This document shows positions 7,644 through 15,514 of a DNA stretch of 17,934 nucleotides, in pieces. Source of the DNA: Planctomycetota bacterium (GTDB taxonomy: Bacteria > Planctomycetota > Phycisphaerae > Phycisphaerales > UBA1924). Position 1 is the first letter of the stretch; every line of letters begins with the position of its first letter. The translations under genes and the position numbers were made by a program. The stretch is from NCBI GenBank assembly GCA_023434205.1, contig JAEYTB010000260.1, forward strand, positions 1 through 17,934, in the 5' to 3' direction. The notes under the pieces are model-generated. The model made no database searches, was not told the origin of the DNA, and saw nothing but the letters and a program-made list of their open reading frames with translations.

Positions 7644-7649
7644 AGCGTA
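7644..7649 (-). promoter_or_regulatory. Putative -10 element of the aminotransferase gene (leaderless)
   Basis: On the minus strand TACGCT is followed by exactly 6 nt (tggccc) and the ATG. It fits a TANNNT -10 element and is the same distance from the start codon as in dnaE and the 3822 gene. No Shine-Dalgarno and no good -35 are visible, so support is moderate. Confidence 0.35.
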
Positions 7650-7713
7650 GTGCCCGGTGGCGGGGGGTCCGGGGGAATCGCCCGGAGCGGGGGCCGATAA
7701 GTGGCCAAGACTG

Positions 7714-7741
7714 TTGCGGAAGTGGAACCGGTCCGTATGCT
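7714..7741 (+). promoter_or_regulatory. Putative promoter of the subtilase gene
   Basis: TTGCGG (7714-7719), a 16-bp spacer, then TATGCT (7736-7741). Transcription would start near 7748, leaving a leader of about 28 nt that contains AGGGG (7764-7768) 7 nt before the ATG at 7776. Thus this gene, unlike several neighbours, looks conventionally led. Confidence 0.5.
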
Positions 7742-7775
7742 GGTCGAACTCAACTGAATCCCCAGGGGTGCCCTT

Positions 7776-10700
7776 ATGCGTTCACTGCGTTCCTGCGCGT
7801 CCGCCCTTCCTATCGCCGCCCTCCTTCTCGCCTGTGGCACGGCCCAGGCACAACCCCTTGTGCTCAAGTCGGGCGTGGTGGAGATGCCCGAGCGGACGCC
7901 GGCACAGGCCGCGGCCGTGCTCCAGAACCTGACCCAGGCCGGCCGGCACGCGCTGGTGCGGTTCAGCGGGCCGGTGGACGCGGGGACCCGCTCCAAGCTG
8001 GCGGCGGCGGGCGTTGAGCTCCAGTCGTACGTGGGTGGGAACGCGTATGTCGCGGCGATCTCCGGTAAGCACCTGGACGCGGGGGCGGTCGGCCAGGTGG
8101 CGACGCTGGTGGGCGCGGGGGCGTTGGAGCCCTCGATGAAGCTGCACCCGCTGATCCAGAAGGGGGAAGCGCCAGAGCACGCGGTGGTGGGGACGGACGC
8201 GAAGGGCTCGGCGGTGATCGGGGCGTATGTCCTGTTCCAGCCGGACGCCGCGGAGCGGGCGAAGGACGGGGCGATGCTGCGGCACGGCGCGACGGTTCGC
8301 GATGTGCTGGAGACGATCAACGGCGCGGTGATCGAGGTGCCGGTGGAGAGTCTTGCGGCGCTGGCGGCGGAAGAGGATGTGCTGTGGATTGAGCCGGCGC
8401 TGCCGCGGATGAGCACGACCAATGCGCAGAACCGGATCATCACGGGGGCGGACACGGCGCAGGCGGCGCCGTACGGGCTGAACGGGGCGGGCGTGAACGT
8501 GATGGTGTACGACGGGGGCGTGGCGCGGGCGAGCCACCAGGACTTCGGCGGGCGGCTGACGGTGCGCGACAACGCGAACCTGTCGAGCCACGCGACGCAC
8601 GTGTCGGGCACGGTGGGCGGGAGCGGGCAGGCGTCCGGGGGCGCGCAGCGGGGCATGGCCCCGGGCGTGACGATCCAGTCGTACGGGTTCCAGCACGACG
8701 GGTCGGGGACGTTCCTGTACACGAACCCGGGCGATATCGAGTCGAACTACAACGAGGCGATCAACACGCACAACGTGGTGATCTCCAACAACTCCATCGG
8801 GTCCAACACGGAGCCCAACGGGTTCAACTGCGCGTTCCAGGGCGACTACGGCGTGACCGATGCGCTGATCGACAACATCGTCCGGGGCTCGCTGGGCGCT
8901 CCGTTCCGGGTGATCTGGGCGGCGGGCAACGAGCGTCAGGGCAGCCGGTGCGATGTGGAAGGGCACGGCGATTACTACAGCGTGGCGCCCCCCGGCGGGG
9001 CGAAGAACCACATCGCGGTGGGCGCGCTCAACGCGAACGACGACTCGATGACGAGCTTCTCGAGCTGGGGGCCGACGGATGATGGGCGGCTGAAGCCCGA
9101 CATCGCCGCGCCGGGGTGCCAGGCGGGCGGGGACAACGGCGTGATGTCCACCAGTTCGCAGAGCGATACGTCGTACTCGGTTTCGTGCGGCACGTCGATG
9201 GCCGCGCCGACGGTGACGGGGCTTTCGGCGTTGCTGCTGCAGGACTACCGCGTGCAGTTTGCGGGGGAGCCGGACCCGCGCAACTCGACGTTGAAGGTGA
9301 TCTACGCGCACACGGCGGTGGACCTGGGCAACGCAGGACCGGACTACCAGTACGGGTACGGGTCGGTGCGCATCATCGACGCCATCGAGTTCATGCGGAC
9401 CGGGAGCTTCCGCGAGAACGACGAGGTTGTGCAGGGCGAGAGCGTGGAGTACACGGTGGAGGTGCCCGGGGGCAGCCCGGTGCTGAAGGCGACGCTGGCG
9501 TGGGACGACTTCCCGGCGGTGGCGCTGGCGTCGGTGGCGCTGGTGAACGACCTGGACATCGTCGCGATCGACCCGCTGAACAACACGCACCTGCCCTGGA
9601 CGCTGAACCCGGCGAGCCCGCAGTCGCCGGCGGTGAAGACGGCGGAGAACCGGCGGGACAACATTGAGCAGGTGCTGGTGAACAACCCGGTGGGTGGGAC
9701 GTGGCGGATCCGGATCACCGGGTTCAACGTGCCGCAGGGGCCGCAGAAGTTCTCGGTGGGGATCACGCCGGAGCTGGCGACCGTGCCGCGGGTGAGCGTC
9801 ATTCTGCCGGGGGGCGTGCCGAGCGCGGTGGCGCCCGGGGTTGCGACGAACATCCCGGTGGAGATCACGCCGCTGGGGCAGTCGCTGGTGCCGAGTTCGA
9901 CGCGGCTGCACGTGCGGTACGACGGCGGGGCGTTCCTGTCGATCCCGCTGACGCACGTGGGGGGCACGAGCTACACGGCGACGCTGCCGCCTGCGACGTG
10001 CACGGCGACGCCGGAGTTCTACATCACGGCGGCGGGCGATGTGAGCGGCTCGGTGTCGAGCCCGTTCGCGGGCGAGGCGGGTCCGTATGCGGCGAGCGTG
10101 GGCGACAACATCGTCGCGGTGGACCACACGTTTGAGTCTGGCGCCGCGGGCTGGGTCGGCGGGGTGGCGGGGGACACGGCGACGAGCGGGCAGTGGGTGC
10201 TGGGCAATCCCAACGGGAATCTGGCGCAGCCGGAGGATGACCACACGCCGGCGCCGGGGGTGAACTGCTGGTTCACGGGGGCGGACGCCGTGGGCGCGCC
10301 GCTGGGCAGCGCGGACGTGGACAACGGCTTCACGACGCTGCTCTCGCCAGTGTTCGACGCGACGGGGATGGTGACGCCTACGGTGAGCTACTGGCGGTGG
10401 TACTCGAACGCGACGGGCAACGCGCCCAACGCGGACACGTTCCTGGTGGATATCTCGAACAATGGGGGCACGAGCTGGCTGCGGGCCGAGACGGTGGGCC
10501 CGACGGGGACGAGCCCGGGCTGGGTGTTCCACGAGTTCCCGGTGTCGAGCATCCTGCCGCCCACGAGCCAGATGCGGATGCGGTTCATCGCGCAGGACCT
10601 GGCGACGGGCTCGATCGTGGAGGCGGCGCTGGACGACTTTACGGTCAACTCGTTCCAGTGCATCACGGCGGTGGCGGACTGCAACAACAACCGCATCGCG

Positions 10701-11228
10701 GACAGCGACGACATCGCGTCGGGCCGGTCGGCGGACGTGAACGGCAACAGCGTGCCGGACGAGTGCGAGTCTCAGTGCCCGAGCGTGACGCAGGAGCCGG
10801 CGAACGCCGCGGCGTGCGCGGGTGGCACGGCGGTGTTCAGCGTGGCGGCGTCGGGGACGGGCCCGCTGTCGTACCAGTGGCGGCGCGGCACGACGGACCT
10901 GTCCGGCCCGCGGTTCGGCGGGGCGGACACGCCGACGCTGACGATCAGCGGCATCGACGCGGGCGACGCGGCGAACAACTACAACTGCGTGGTGACCAAC
11001 ACGTGCGGCTCGGATACCAGCGAGAGCGTTTCGCTGGCGGTGAACTCCGCGGACTTTGACGGCGACGGGGACACGGGAACGGACGCGGATATCGAGGCGT
11101 TCTTCGCGTGCCTTGCCGGCGCGTGCTGCCCGACGTGCGGGAGCGCGGACTTTGACGCGGACGGCGACACGGGGACGGACGCGGATATCGAGGCGTTCTT
11201 CCGGGTGCTGGCGGGGGGGGCGTGCTGA
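7776..11228 (+). CDS. Secreted multidomain subtilisin-like serine protease (S8)
   Basis: This 1150-residue exported protein starts with a signal peptide (basic RSLR, hydrophobic core, likely cut after AQA25) and a propeptide-like region of about 200 residues. The S8 catalytic domain carries Asp246 (VMVYDGG), His272 (SSHATHVSG), oxyanion Asn385 (WAAGNE) and Ser474 (CGTSMAAP). A KP-43-like beta jelly-roll follows (about 545-665), then a region ending in a jelly-roll resembling MAM/concanavalin folds (about 780-965). Next come an Asp/Asn-rich repeat (DCNNN...DVNGNSVPDEC, 968-998), an Ig-like domain with two Cys (about 1001-1090) and two dockerin-like DFDxDGDTGTDADIEAFF repeats at the C-terminus. 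A role in extracellular protein breakdown, perhaps held at the surface by the tail, is inference. LLAC20 resembles a lipobox but the AQA site is better. Confidence 0.93.
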   Translation: MRSLRSCASALPIAALLLACGTAQAQPLVLKSGVVEMPERTPAQAAAVLQNLTQAGRHALVRFSGPVDAGTRSKLAAAGVELQSYVGGNAYVAAISGKHLDAGAVGQVATLVGAGALEPSMKLHPLIQKGEAPEHAVVGTDAKGSAVIGAYVLFQPDAAERAKDGAMLRHGATVRDVLETINGAVIEVPVESLAALAAEEDVLWIEPALPRMSTTNAQNRIITGADTAQAAPYGLNGAGVNVMVYDGGVARASHQDFGGRLTVRDNANLSSHATHVSGTVGGSGQASGGAQRGMAPGVTIQSYGFQHDGSGTFLYTNPGDIESNYNEAINTHNVVISNNSIGSNTEPNGFNCAFQGDYGVTDALIDNIVRGSLGAPFRVIWAAGNERQGSRCDVEGHGDYYSVAPPGGAKNHIAVGALNANDDSMTSFSSWGPTDDGRLKPDIAAPGCQAGGDNGVMSTSSQSDTSYSVSCGTSMAAPTVTGLSALLLQDYRVQFAGEPDPRNSTLKVIYAHTAVDLGNAGPDYQYGYGSVRIIDAIEFMRTGSFRENDEVVQGESVEYTVEVPGGSPVLKATLAWDDFPAVALASVALVNDLDIVAIDPLNNTHLPWTLNPASPQSPAVKTAENRRDNIEQVLVNNPVGGTWRIRITGFNVPQGPQKFSVGITPELATVPRVSVILPGGVPSAVAPGVATNIPVEITPLGQSLVPSSTRLHVRYDGGAFLSIPLTHVGGTSYTATLPPATCTATPEFYITAAGDVSGSVSSPFAGEAGPYAASVGDNIVAVDHTFESGAAGWVGGVAGDTATSGQWVLGNPNGNLAQPEDDHTPAPGVNCWFTGADAVGAPLGSADVDNGFTTLLSPVFDATGMVTPTVSYWRWYSNATGNAPNADTFLVDISNNGGTSWLRAETVGPTGTSPGWVFHEFPVSSILPPTSQMRMRFIAQDLATGSIVEAALDDFTVNSFQCITAVADCNNNRIADSDDIASGRSADVNGNSVPDECESQCPSVTQEPANAAACAGGTAVFSVAASGTGPLSYQWRRGTTDLSGPRFGGADTPTLTISGIDAGDAANNYNCVVTNTCGSDTSESVSLAVNSADFDGDGDTGTDADIEAFFACLAGACCPTCGSADFDADGDTGTDADIEAFFRVLAGGAC
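11049..11105 (+). repeat. Dockerin-like repeat, copy 1
   Basis: This is the first of two nearly identical 57-bp units, 96 bp apart, at the end of the subtilase gene. It encodes ADFDGDGDTGTDADIEAFF: a calcium-loop-like DxDGDxGTD segment followed by a short helix. The second unit differs at only a few bases, which points to recent duplication or gene conversion. Confidence 0.85.
11145..11201 (+). repeat. Dockerin-like repeat, copy 2
   Basis: The second unit encodes ADFDADGDTGTDADIEAFF and is followed by RVLAGGAC at the extreme C-terminus. It is linked to copy 1 by a Cys-rich segment (ACLAGACCPTCGS). The paired repeat with terminal Cys recurs at the ends of secreted proteins in Phycisphaerae, from family knowledge. 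Confidence 0.85.
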
Positions 11229-11246
11229 GGGAGGGACCTCCGAACA

Positions 11247-12425
11247 TCACGTGTCCGAGGAAAGCATCGCGTAATAGTCACGGTATCTGAACACGCGGTC
11301 GCGCTGGCGGCCGGTGATCTCGTGAAGTATGCCGAGTGAGACGAGGTCGGACACCAGCACGTTCGCAGTGGGCAGCGACACGTCGATCAGCCTGGCTGCA
11401 AGCTGGACCGTCATCGTTGGCCGCAAGTACAGCGTCCCCAGTAGCCGGAGAAGGTTCGCTTTCGCCGGGAACTTTGTGATGACCTTGTCGCGGTCCTGCG
11501 CCTGAAGGGCGACGATCCGCTGGGCCGTCGCTTTCGCCGCATCCGCAACGTCCGCCACGCCCCGAAGGAAGAACCGCAACCATGATTCCCATTCGCCGGT
11601 TTCCCGAACGCGCATCAGTTCGGCGTAGTACTGGGACTTCCGGCGCGTGAAGTAGTCCGAGAGGTACAGGAGGGGGCGAGAGAGCACGCCCCGCTCGCAG
11701 AGCATGAACGTGATCAGCAGGCGGCCGAGCCGGCCATTCCCGTCCAGGAACGGGTGGATCGTTTCGAACTGCGAGTGGGCCACGCCGGCCCTCACCAGGA
11801 TGGGAGTGTTGTCGTCCGACCGGAGGTACCGCTCGAGGTCCGAGAGATGGTGCTGAAGCTCGGCGTGCGGCGGCGGGACAAAGACGGCGTCATCGAGCGT
11901 ACAGCCTTCCGGACCGATCCAGTTCTGACTCCGGCGGAACTCGCCCGGGGTTCGATCATGGCCGCGTGCGTTGGTGAGGAGCACCGCATGGATTTCACGG
12001 ATGAGCCGAAGGCTGAGTGGAAGGTCCGGGAGTCGCTGCAGCCCGGCGTTGAGCGCGCGGACATAGTTGCGCACCTCGCCGACATCGAAAGGACGCGTAT
12101 CGCTCTGAAGACCGGACTCGTCCTCAAGGACATCTGAGAGGCTGGCCTGGGTGCCCTCAATCCGGGAGCTCAGGACCGCCTCTTTCCTGACGTACATCGT
12201 GACGAACAGGTCAGGGTTGGGAACAAACTCGGCGATTCCATCAAGTCTGCCGAGAGCCAGGTTGGCGTTGGACAAGTCCGGCTCGAGCGCGGCAAGGTCA
12301 ATCGGGGGATCGACCGGTGGCAGAGCACACGGTATGAAGGCCCAATAACCTGTGGGTTGGCGTCGGTACACCCCCGCCCGTGGTGCTGCCCGCCTTCCGC
12401 TGTTCTGAGTCGCTTTATCAACCAT
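11247..12425 (-). CDS. Fic-family protein adenylyltransferase with N-terminal inhibitory motif and winged helix
   Basis: This 392-residue enzyme is expected to transfer AMP from ATP to a hydroxyl side chain of a target protein. The Fic core motif HPFLDGNGRLGR begins at catalytic His224. An inhibitory helix motif SSRIEG (86-91, Glu90) in the N-terminal Fic_N region marks it as a class II, self-restrained Fic protein. The C-terminal 70 or so residues (LLGTLYLRPTMTVQLAARLI, then DVSLPTANVLVSDLVSLGIL) form a winged-helix domain, so it may bind DNA, possibly its own promoter. It has a near-consensus promoter and no Shine-Dalgarno before its ATG. It follows clpB on the same strand, separated by 72 bp. 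Its composition is visibly less GC-rich than its neighbours, which fits transfer. Targets are unknown. Confidence 0.93.
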   Translation of the reverse strand: MVDKATQNSGRRAAPRAGVYRRQPTGYWAFIPCALPPVDPPIDLAALEPDLSNANLALGRLDGIAEFVPNPDLFVTMYVRKEAVLSSRIEGTQASLSDVLEDESGLQSDTRPFDVGEVRNYVRALNAGLQRLPDLPLSLRLIREIHAVLLTNARGHDRTPGEFRRSQNWIGPEGCTLDDAVFVPPPHAELQHHLSDLERYLRSDDNTPILVRAGVAHSQFETIHPFLDGNGRLGRLLITFMLCERGVLSRPLLYLSDYFTRRKSQYYAELMRVRETGEWESWLRFFLRGVADVADAAKATAQRIVALQAQDRDKVITKFPAKANLLRLLGTLYLRPTMTVQLAARLIDVSLPTANVLVSDLVSLGILHEITGRQRDRVFRYRDYYAMLSSDT

Positions 12426-12463
12426 GGCCGTTGATTAAACCATACCCGAAAAACTTTATCAAC
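12413..12463 (-). promoter_or_regulatory. Three operator-like repeats around the fic promoter
   Basis: The decamer GTTGATAAAG (minus strand) occurs twice: at 12454-12463, containing the -35, and at 12413-12422, covering codons 2-5. A related inverted copy, TTTAATCAAC (12430-12439), contains the -10 and pairs with the second copy across the start codon (8 of 10 bases). A protein bound here would block both RNA polymerase and the start codon; the winged helix of the Fic protein itself is a candidate. Confidence 0.5.
12434..12462 (-). promoter_or_regulatory. Promoter of the fic gene (near-consensus, leaderless)
   Basis: On the minus strand TTGATA (12457-12462) and TTTAAT (12434-12439) are separated by exactly 17 bp; each matches the sigma-70 consensus at 5 of 6 positions. 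Only 8 nt (caacggcc) separate the -10 from the ATG, so the mRNA would have a leader of about 0-2 nt and no ribosome site. Confidence 0.75.
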
Positions 12464-12497
12464 GCCTACGGCTAGTAAAGCTGGCTTTCGTATCGGT

Positions 12498-15206
12498 TCA
12501 GCCCTTCTCGAACACGAACACCTGCCCCTGGAAGCCCACGCGCACGCTGTCCCCCGCGGCGAACTCGCCGGCGAGGATGCGTGAAGCGAGCGGGTTCTCG
12601 ATGCGCTGCTGGATGGTGCGCTTGAGGGGGCGGGCGCCGAAGGCGGGGTCCCAGCCTTCGCTGGCGAGCGCAGCCTTGGCGTCGTCGGTGAGGGTGAGCG
12701 ACATGCCGCGTTCGGCGAGGCGTTTGCGGAGGCGGCCGAGCTGGATCTCGACGATGGTGGTGAGGGCTTCCTTGCGGAGCTGGTGGAAGACGACGACCTC
12801 GTCGATGCGGTTGAGCAGCTCGGGCCGCATGAGGCCGCCGCTCATGGACATCGCGGCGCGGCTCATGACGTCGGTGACCTTGCTGGGCAGGCCCGCGGCC
12901 TTGCCGAACTCTTCCGCGGCGAGGCCGGCGGGGCCGCGCTTGAGCAGCTCGCGGATGGCGGCCTCGATCTCCCAGTCTTCGGCGCCCTGGCTGGTGAGCT
13001 CCTGGATCTGGGCGGAGCCGTAGTTGCTGGTCATCACGATGATGGTGTTCTTGAAGTCGACGGTGCGGCCCTGGCCGTCGGTGAGGCGGCCGTCGTCGAG
13101 GACCTGGAGCAGGACGTTGAAGACGTCGGGGTGGGCCTTCTCGATCTCGTCGAGCAGGACGACGCAGTAGGGGCGGCGGCGGACGGTCTCGGTGAGCTGG
13201 CCGCCCTCCTCATAGCCGACGTAGCCGGGGGGCGCGCCGACGAGGCGGGCCACGGCGTGCTTCTCGCCGTACTCGCTCATGTCGATGCGGACCATCGCCT
13301 CTTCGGTGTCGAAGAGGAACTCGGCGAGGGCGCGGCAGGTCTCGGTCTTGCCGACGCCGGTGGGGCCCAGGAAGAGGAAGCTGCCGATGGGCTTGTTGGG
13401 GTCGCTGAGGCCGGCGCGGGAGCGGCGGACGGCGTCGGCGACGGCCTTGAGCGCGTGCTCCTGACCCACGACGCGCTTCATGAGCTGGGCCTCGATATGG
13501 ACGAGCTTCTCGCGTTCGCCCTCGACGAGGCGTGACAGCGGGATGCCCGTCCAGCGGGAGACGACCGTGGCGATGGCCTCGGCGTCGACTTCCTCCTTGA
13601 CGAGGGCCTCGCCGCGGTCCTGCTGCTCCTGGAGGGTTTTCTCGGCGTGCTCGAGCTTGACCTGGAGCTCGCGGACTTCGCCGTAGCGGATGCGTGCGGC
13701 GCGTTCGAGGTCGCCGCGGCGCTGGGCCTGCTCGAGCTCGACCTGCTTCGCTTCCATCTGCTCCTTGATGTCCTTCACGGCGTCGAGCTCTTTCTTCTCC
13801 TGCTCCCAGCGGGCGGTGAGGGCGCGGTTCTGCTCCTGGAGCTCGCTGAGGTCTTTTTCGAGGCGTTCGAGCTCGCGCTGCGTGGTGCCGCTCTTGGCGC
13901 CCTGGGCCTCGATCTTGAGGGCTTCGCGCTCGATCTCGAGCTGCATGATGCGGCGGCGGAGTTCGTCGAGCTCGCCGGGCATGCTGTCGTTCTCGATGCG
14001 GAGCTTGGCGGCGGCCTCGTCGATGAGGTCGATGGCCTTGTCGGGCAGGAAGCGGTCGGCGATGTAGCGGTGGCTGAGCTGGGCCGCGGCGAGGATGGCG
14101 CCGTCGAGGATGCGGACGCCGTGGTGGGCCTCGTAGCGGGGCTTGAGGCCGCGGAGGATGGCGACGGTCTGCTCGACGGAGGGCTGGTCGACGAAGACGG
14201 GCTGGAAGCGGCGTTCGAAGGCGGGGTCCTTCTCGATGTGCTTGCGGTACTCGTCGAGGGTTGTGGCGCCGATGCAGCGGAGCTCGCCGCGGGCGAGGAC
14301 GGGCTTGAGCAGGTTGCCGGCGGAGACGGCGCCCTCGGCGGCGCCCGCGCCGATGATGGTGTGCAGCTCGTCGATGAAGAGGATGATCTCGCCCTTGCTG
14401 CCCATGACCTCGCGGAGGACGGCCTTGAGGCGCTCCTCGAACTCGCCGCGGTACTTGGCGCCGGCGAGCAGGGCGCCGACGTCGAGCGCCATGATGCGCT
14501 TGTTCTTCATGCCGTCGGGGCAGTCGCCGTTGACGATGCGCTGGGCGAGGCCCTCGGCGATGGCGGTTTTGCCGACGCCGGCCTCGCCGATGAGGACGGG
14601 GTTGTTCTTGGTGCGGCGGCTCAAGACCTGCATGCAGCGCTGGATTTCCTCATCGCGGCCGATGACGGGGTCGAGCTTGCCCTGCTGGGCGCGTTCGGTG
14701 AGGTCGATGGCGTACTTCTTGAGCGACTCGAAGCTCGCCTCGGCGTTCTGGTCGGAGATGCTCGAGACGCCCGAGGCGGCGCGGATGGACTTGACGGCCT
14801 CTTCCAGGCGCTTCTTGGTAACGCCGACCGCGGCGAGGACTTCCTTGGCGGTCCCCCCCACTTCTGCCGCGGCGAGGAGGAGGTGCTCGGAGCTGACGTA
14901 GGCGTCGTTCATCCGGCGGGCCTCGGCGTCGGCCTTGCCCAGAAGGTCCATGATGGCGCGGCCGGCGCTGCCCGCGCCGGAACTGGTGGTGGGCAGGCGA
15001 CCGACTTCGGTGTCGACGAGCTGGGCCACGCGGGCCGGGTCGGCACCGACCTTGGCCAGGAGGGACCACCCCGGCCCGCTGCGGTCGGAGAGCAGTCCCG
15101 CAAGTACGTGCAGCGGCGTGACTTCCGGGTTGGACCGGCCGCTGGCCAGGGTCTGGGCGTCGGCGAGGGCCTGCTGGGCGGTGGTGGTCATCCGGTCCGG
15201 TCGCAT
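12498..15206 (-). CDS. clpB: ATP-dependent protein disaggregase ClpB
   Basis: ClpB is a hexameric AAA+ chaperone that threads aggregated proteins through its pore together with DnaK. From the ATG at 15206 it has 902 residues: an N-terminal Clp repeat domain (about 1-145), NBD1 with Walker A GEAGVGKT (Lys213) and Walker B ILFIDELHTI, a long coiled-coil middle domain (about 400-530) that separates ClpB from ClpA/ClpC, and NBD2 with GPTGVGKT (Lys620), VVLLDEIEKAH and the C-terminal GARPLKRTIQ. The start at 15206 follows AGGAG by 5 nt and gives the family-like MRPDRMTTTAQ; the longer frame to 15233 lacks a ribosome site. A stretch of about 35 extra residues lies between MTSN (about 726) and RPELLNR (794). 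I found no CIRCE element upstream. Confidence 0.97.
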   Translation of the reverse strand: MRPDRMTTTAQQALADAQTLASGRSNPEVTPLHVLAGLLSDRSGPGWSLLAKVGADPARVAQLVDTEVGRLPTTSSGAGSAGRAIMDLLGKADAEARRMNDAYVSSEHLLLAAAEVGGTAKEVLAAVGVTKKRLEEAVKSIRAASGVSSISDQNAEASFESLKKYAIDLTERAQQGKLDPVIGRDEEIQRCMQVLSRRTKNNPVLIGEAGVGKTAIAEGLAQRIVNGDCPDGMKNKRIMALDVGALLAGAKYRGEFEERLKAVLREVMGSKGEIILFIDELHTIIGAGAAEGAVSAGNLLKPVLARGELRCIGATTLDEYRKHIEKDPAFERRFQPVFVDQPSVEQTVAILRGLKPRYEAHHGVRILDGAILAAAQLSHRYIADRFLPDKAIDLIDEAAAKLRIENDSMPGELDELRRRIMQLEIEREALKIEAQGAKSGTTQRELERLEKDLSELQEQNRALTARWEQEKKELDAVKDIKEQMEAKQVELEQAQRRGDLERAARIRYGEVRELQVKLEHAEKTLQEQQDRGEALVKEEVDAEAIATVVSRWTGIPLSRLVEGEREKLVHIEAQLMKRVVGQEHALKAVADAVRRSRAGLSDPNKPIGSFLFLGPTGVGKTETCRALAEFLFDTEEAMVRIDMSEYGEKHAVARLVGAPPGYVGYEEGGQLTETVRRRPYCVVLLDEIEKAHPDVFNVLLQVLDDGRLTDGQGRTVDFKNTIIVMTSNYGSAQIQELTSQGAEDWEIEAAIRELLKRGPAGLAAEEFGKAAGLPSKVTDVMSRAAMSMSGGLMRPELLNRIDEVVVFHQLRKEALTTIVEIQLGRLRKRLAERGMSLTLTDDAKAALASEGWDPAFGARPLKRTIQQRIENPLASRILAGEFAAGDSVRVGFQGQVFVFEKG

Positions 15207-15267
15207 GGTGGCTCCTGTCTGCCTGTTCGGCACCGATCAGGGAGGGGTGGTGCAAGGGGCGCGCCAA

Positions 15268-15285
15268 CCAGAAGGGTGCTTCTGG
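15268..15285. promoter_or_regulatory. Inverted repeat upstream of clpB
   Basis: CCAGAAG, a 4-nt loop (GGTG), then CTTCTGG: a perfect 7-bp stem 62 bp upstream of the clpB ATG. It could be an operator or a structure in the clpB leader. It does not resemble CIRCE. Confidence 0.35.
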
Positions 15286-15308
15286 GGCACGCCGGTGCCA
15301 ACCCGCCC

Positions 15309-15320
15309 CTCCCCCACTGC
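15309..15320. repeat. 12-bp repeat CTCCCCCACTGC, copy 1 (intergenic)
   Basis: This is identical to the copies at 16711-16722 and 17275-17286 inside parB and in the same orientation. Three identical 12-mers within 2 kb is more than composition predicts. The role is unknown. Confidence 0.6.
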
Positions 15321-15462
15321 CGTCCTGACAGGTCCGGGCCTTTGGCGACAGGGACTTGCAGCCGGGCTGCACGGCCCGGGCAACCGGCTGAAGCCGGGTG
15401 CCGTATCGTGCTGCGGCCGCGGCGGATGCCGCGCAGAGGCCGGCCCCCGCCCCCGGATGGGT

Positions 15463-15491
15463 TTGACGGGCGGCCGGCTTTGAGTTACAAA
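15463..15491 (+). promoter_or_regulatory. Promoter and overlapping palindrome of the lipoprotein gene
   Basis: TTGACG (15463-15468), a 17-bp spacer, then TACAAA (15486-15491). The -10 lies inside a perfect palindrome, TGAGTT-ACA-AACTCA (15481-15495), which looks like an operator. Transcription would start near 15498, just before the GAGGAG ribosome site at 15503-15508. Confidence 0.55.
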
Positions 15492-15514
15492 CTCACCCCC
15501 ACGAGGAGTTTCTG

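Larger units (their letters stand above)
15207..15514. other. Divergent intergenic region between clpB and the lipoprotein gene
   Basis: These 308 bp hold no credible gene. They contain a perfect 7-bp hairpin (15268-15285), one copy of a 12-bp repeat shared with parB (15309-15320), dense G/C inverted repeats around 15355-15410 (for example ACCGGC-TGAA-GCCGGGT), and the lipoprotein promoter (15463-15491). No CIRCE site or clear heat-shock promoter for clpB was seen. No known structured RNA was recognised. Confidence 0.6.

Noticed and set aside
7776..7850. Lipobox (LLAC) in the subtilase signal peptide
   Set aside because: Leu at -2 is atypical and a good signal peptidase I site (AQA before QP) follows five residues later; ordinary secretion is more likely, though not certain.
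7782..10532. Very long open frame (916 codons) antisense to the subtilase
   Set aside because: Its translation is Arg/His/Val-rich with no recognisable motif, as expected opposite a high-GC gene. The sense frame has all catalytic motifs.
4174..11251. Other CACGTG hexamers (for example near 4176, 8598, 9909, 9955, 10997, 11248)
   Set aside because: None has GTT and AAC flanks, so they are not parS sites.
15207..15300. CIRCE or other heat-shock operator before clpB
   Set aside because: No TTAGCACTC-N9-GAGTGCTAA-like sequence; the only strong repeat is the short CCAGAAG/CTTCTGG hairpin.
15321..15480. Possible structured RNA (the CAGGTCCGGGCC segment recalls SRP RNA)
   Set aside because: The GGAA-type loop and flanking pairing of SRP RNA are absent, and no RNase P or tmRNA signatures were found. 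G/C-rich inverted repeats are expected in such DNA.
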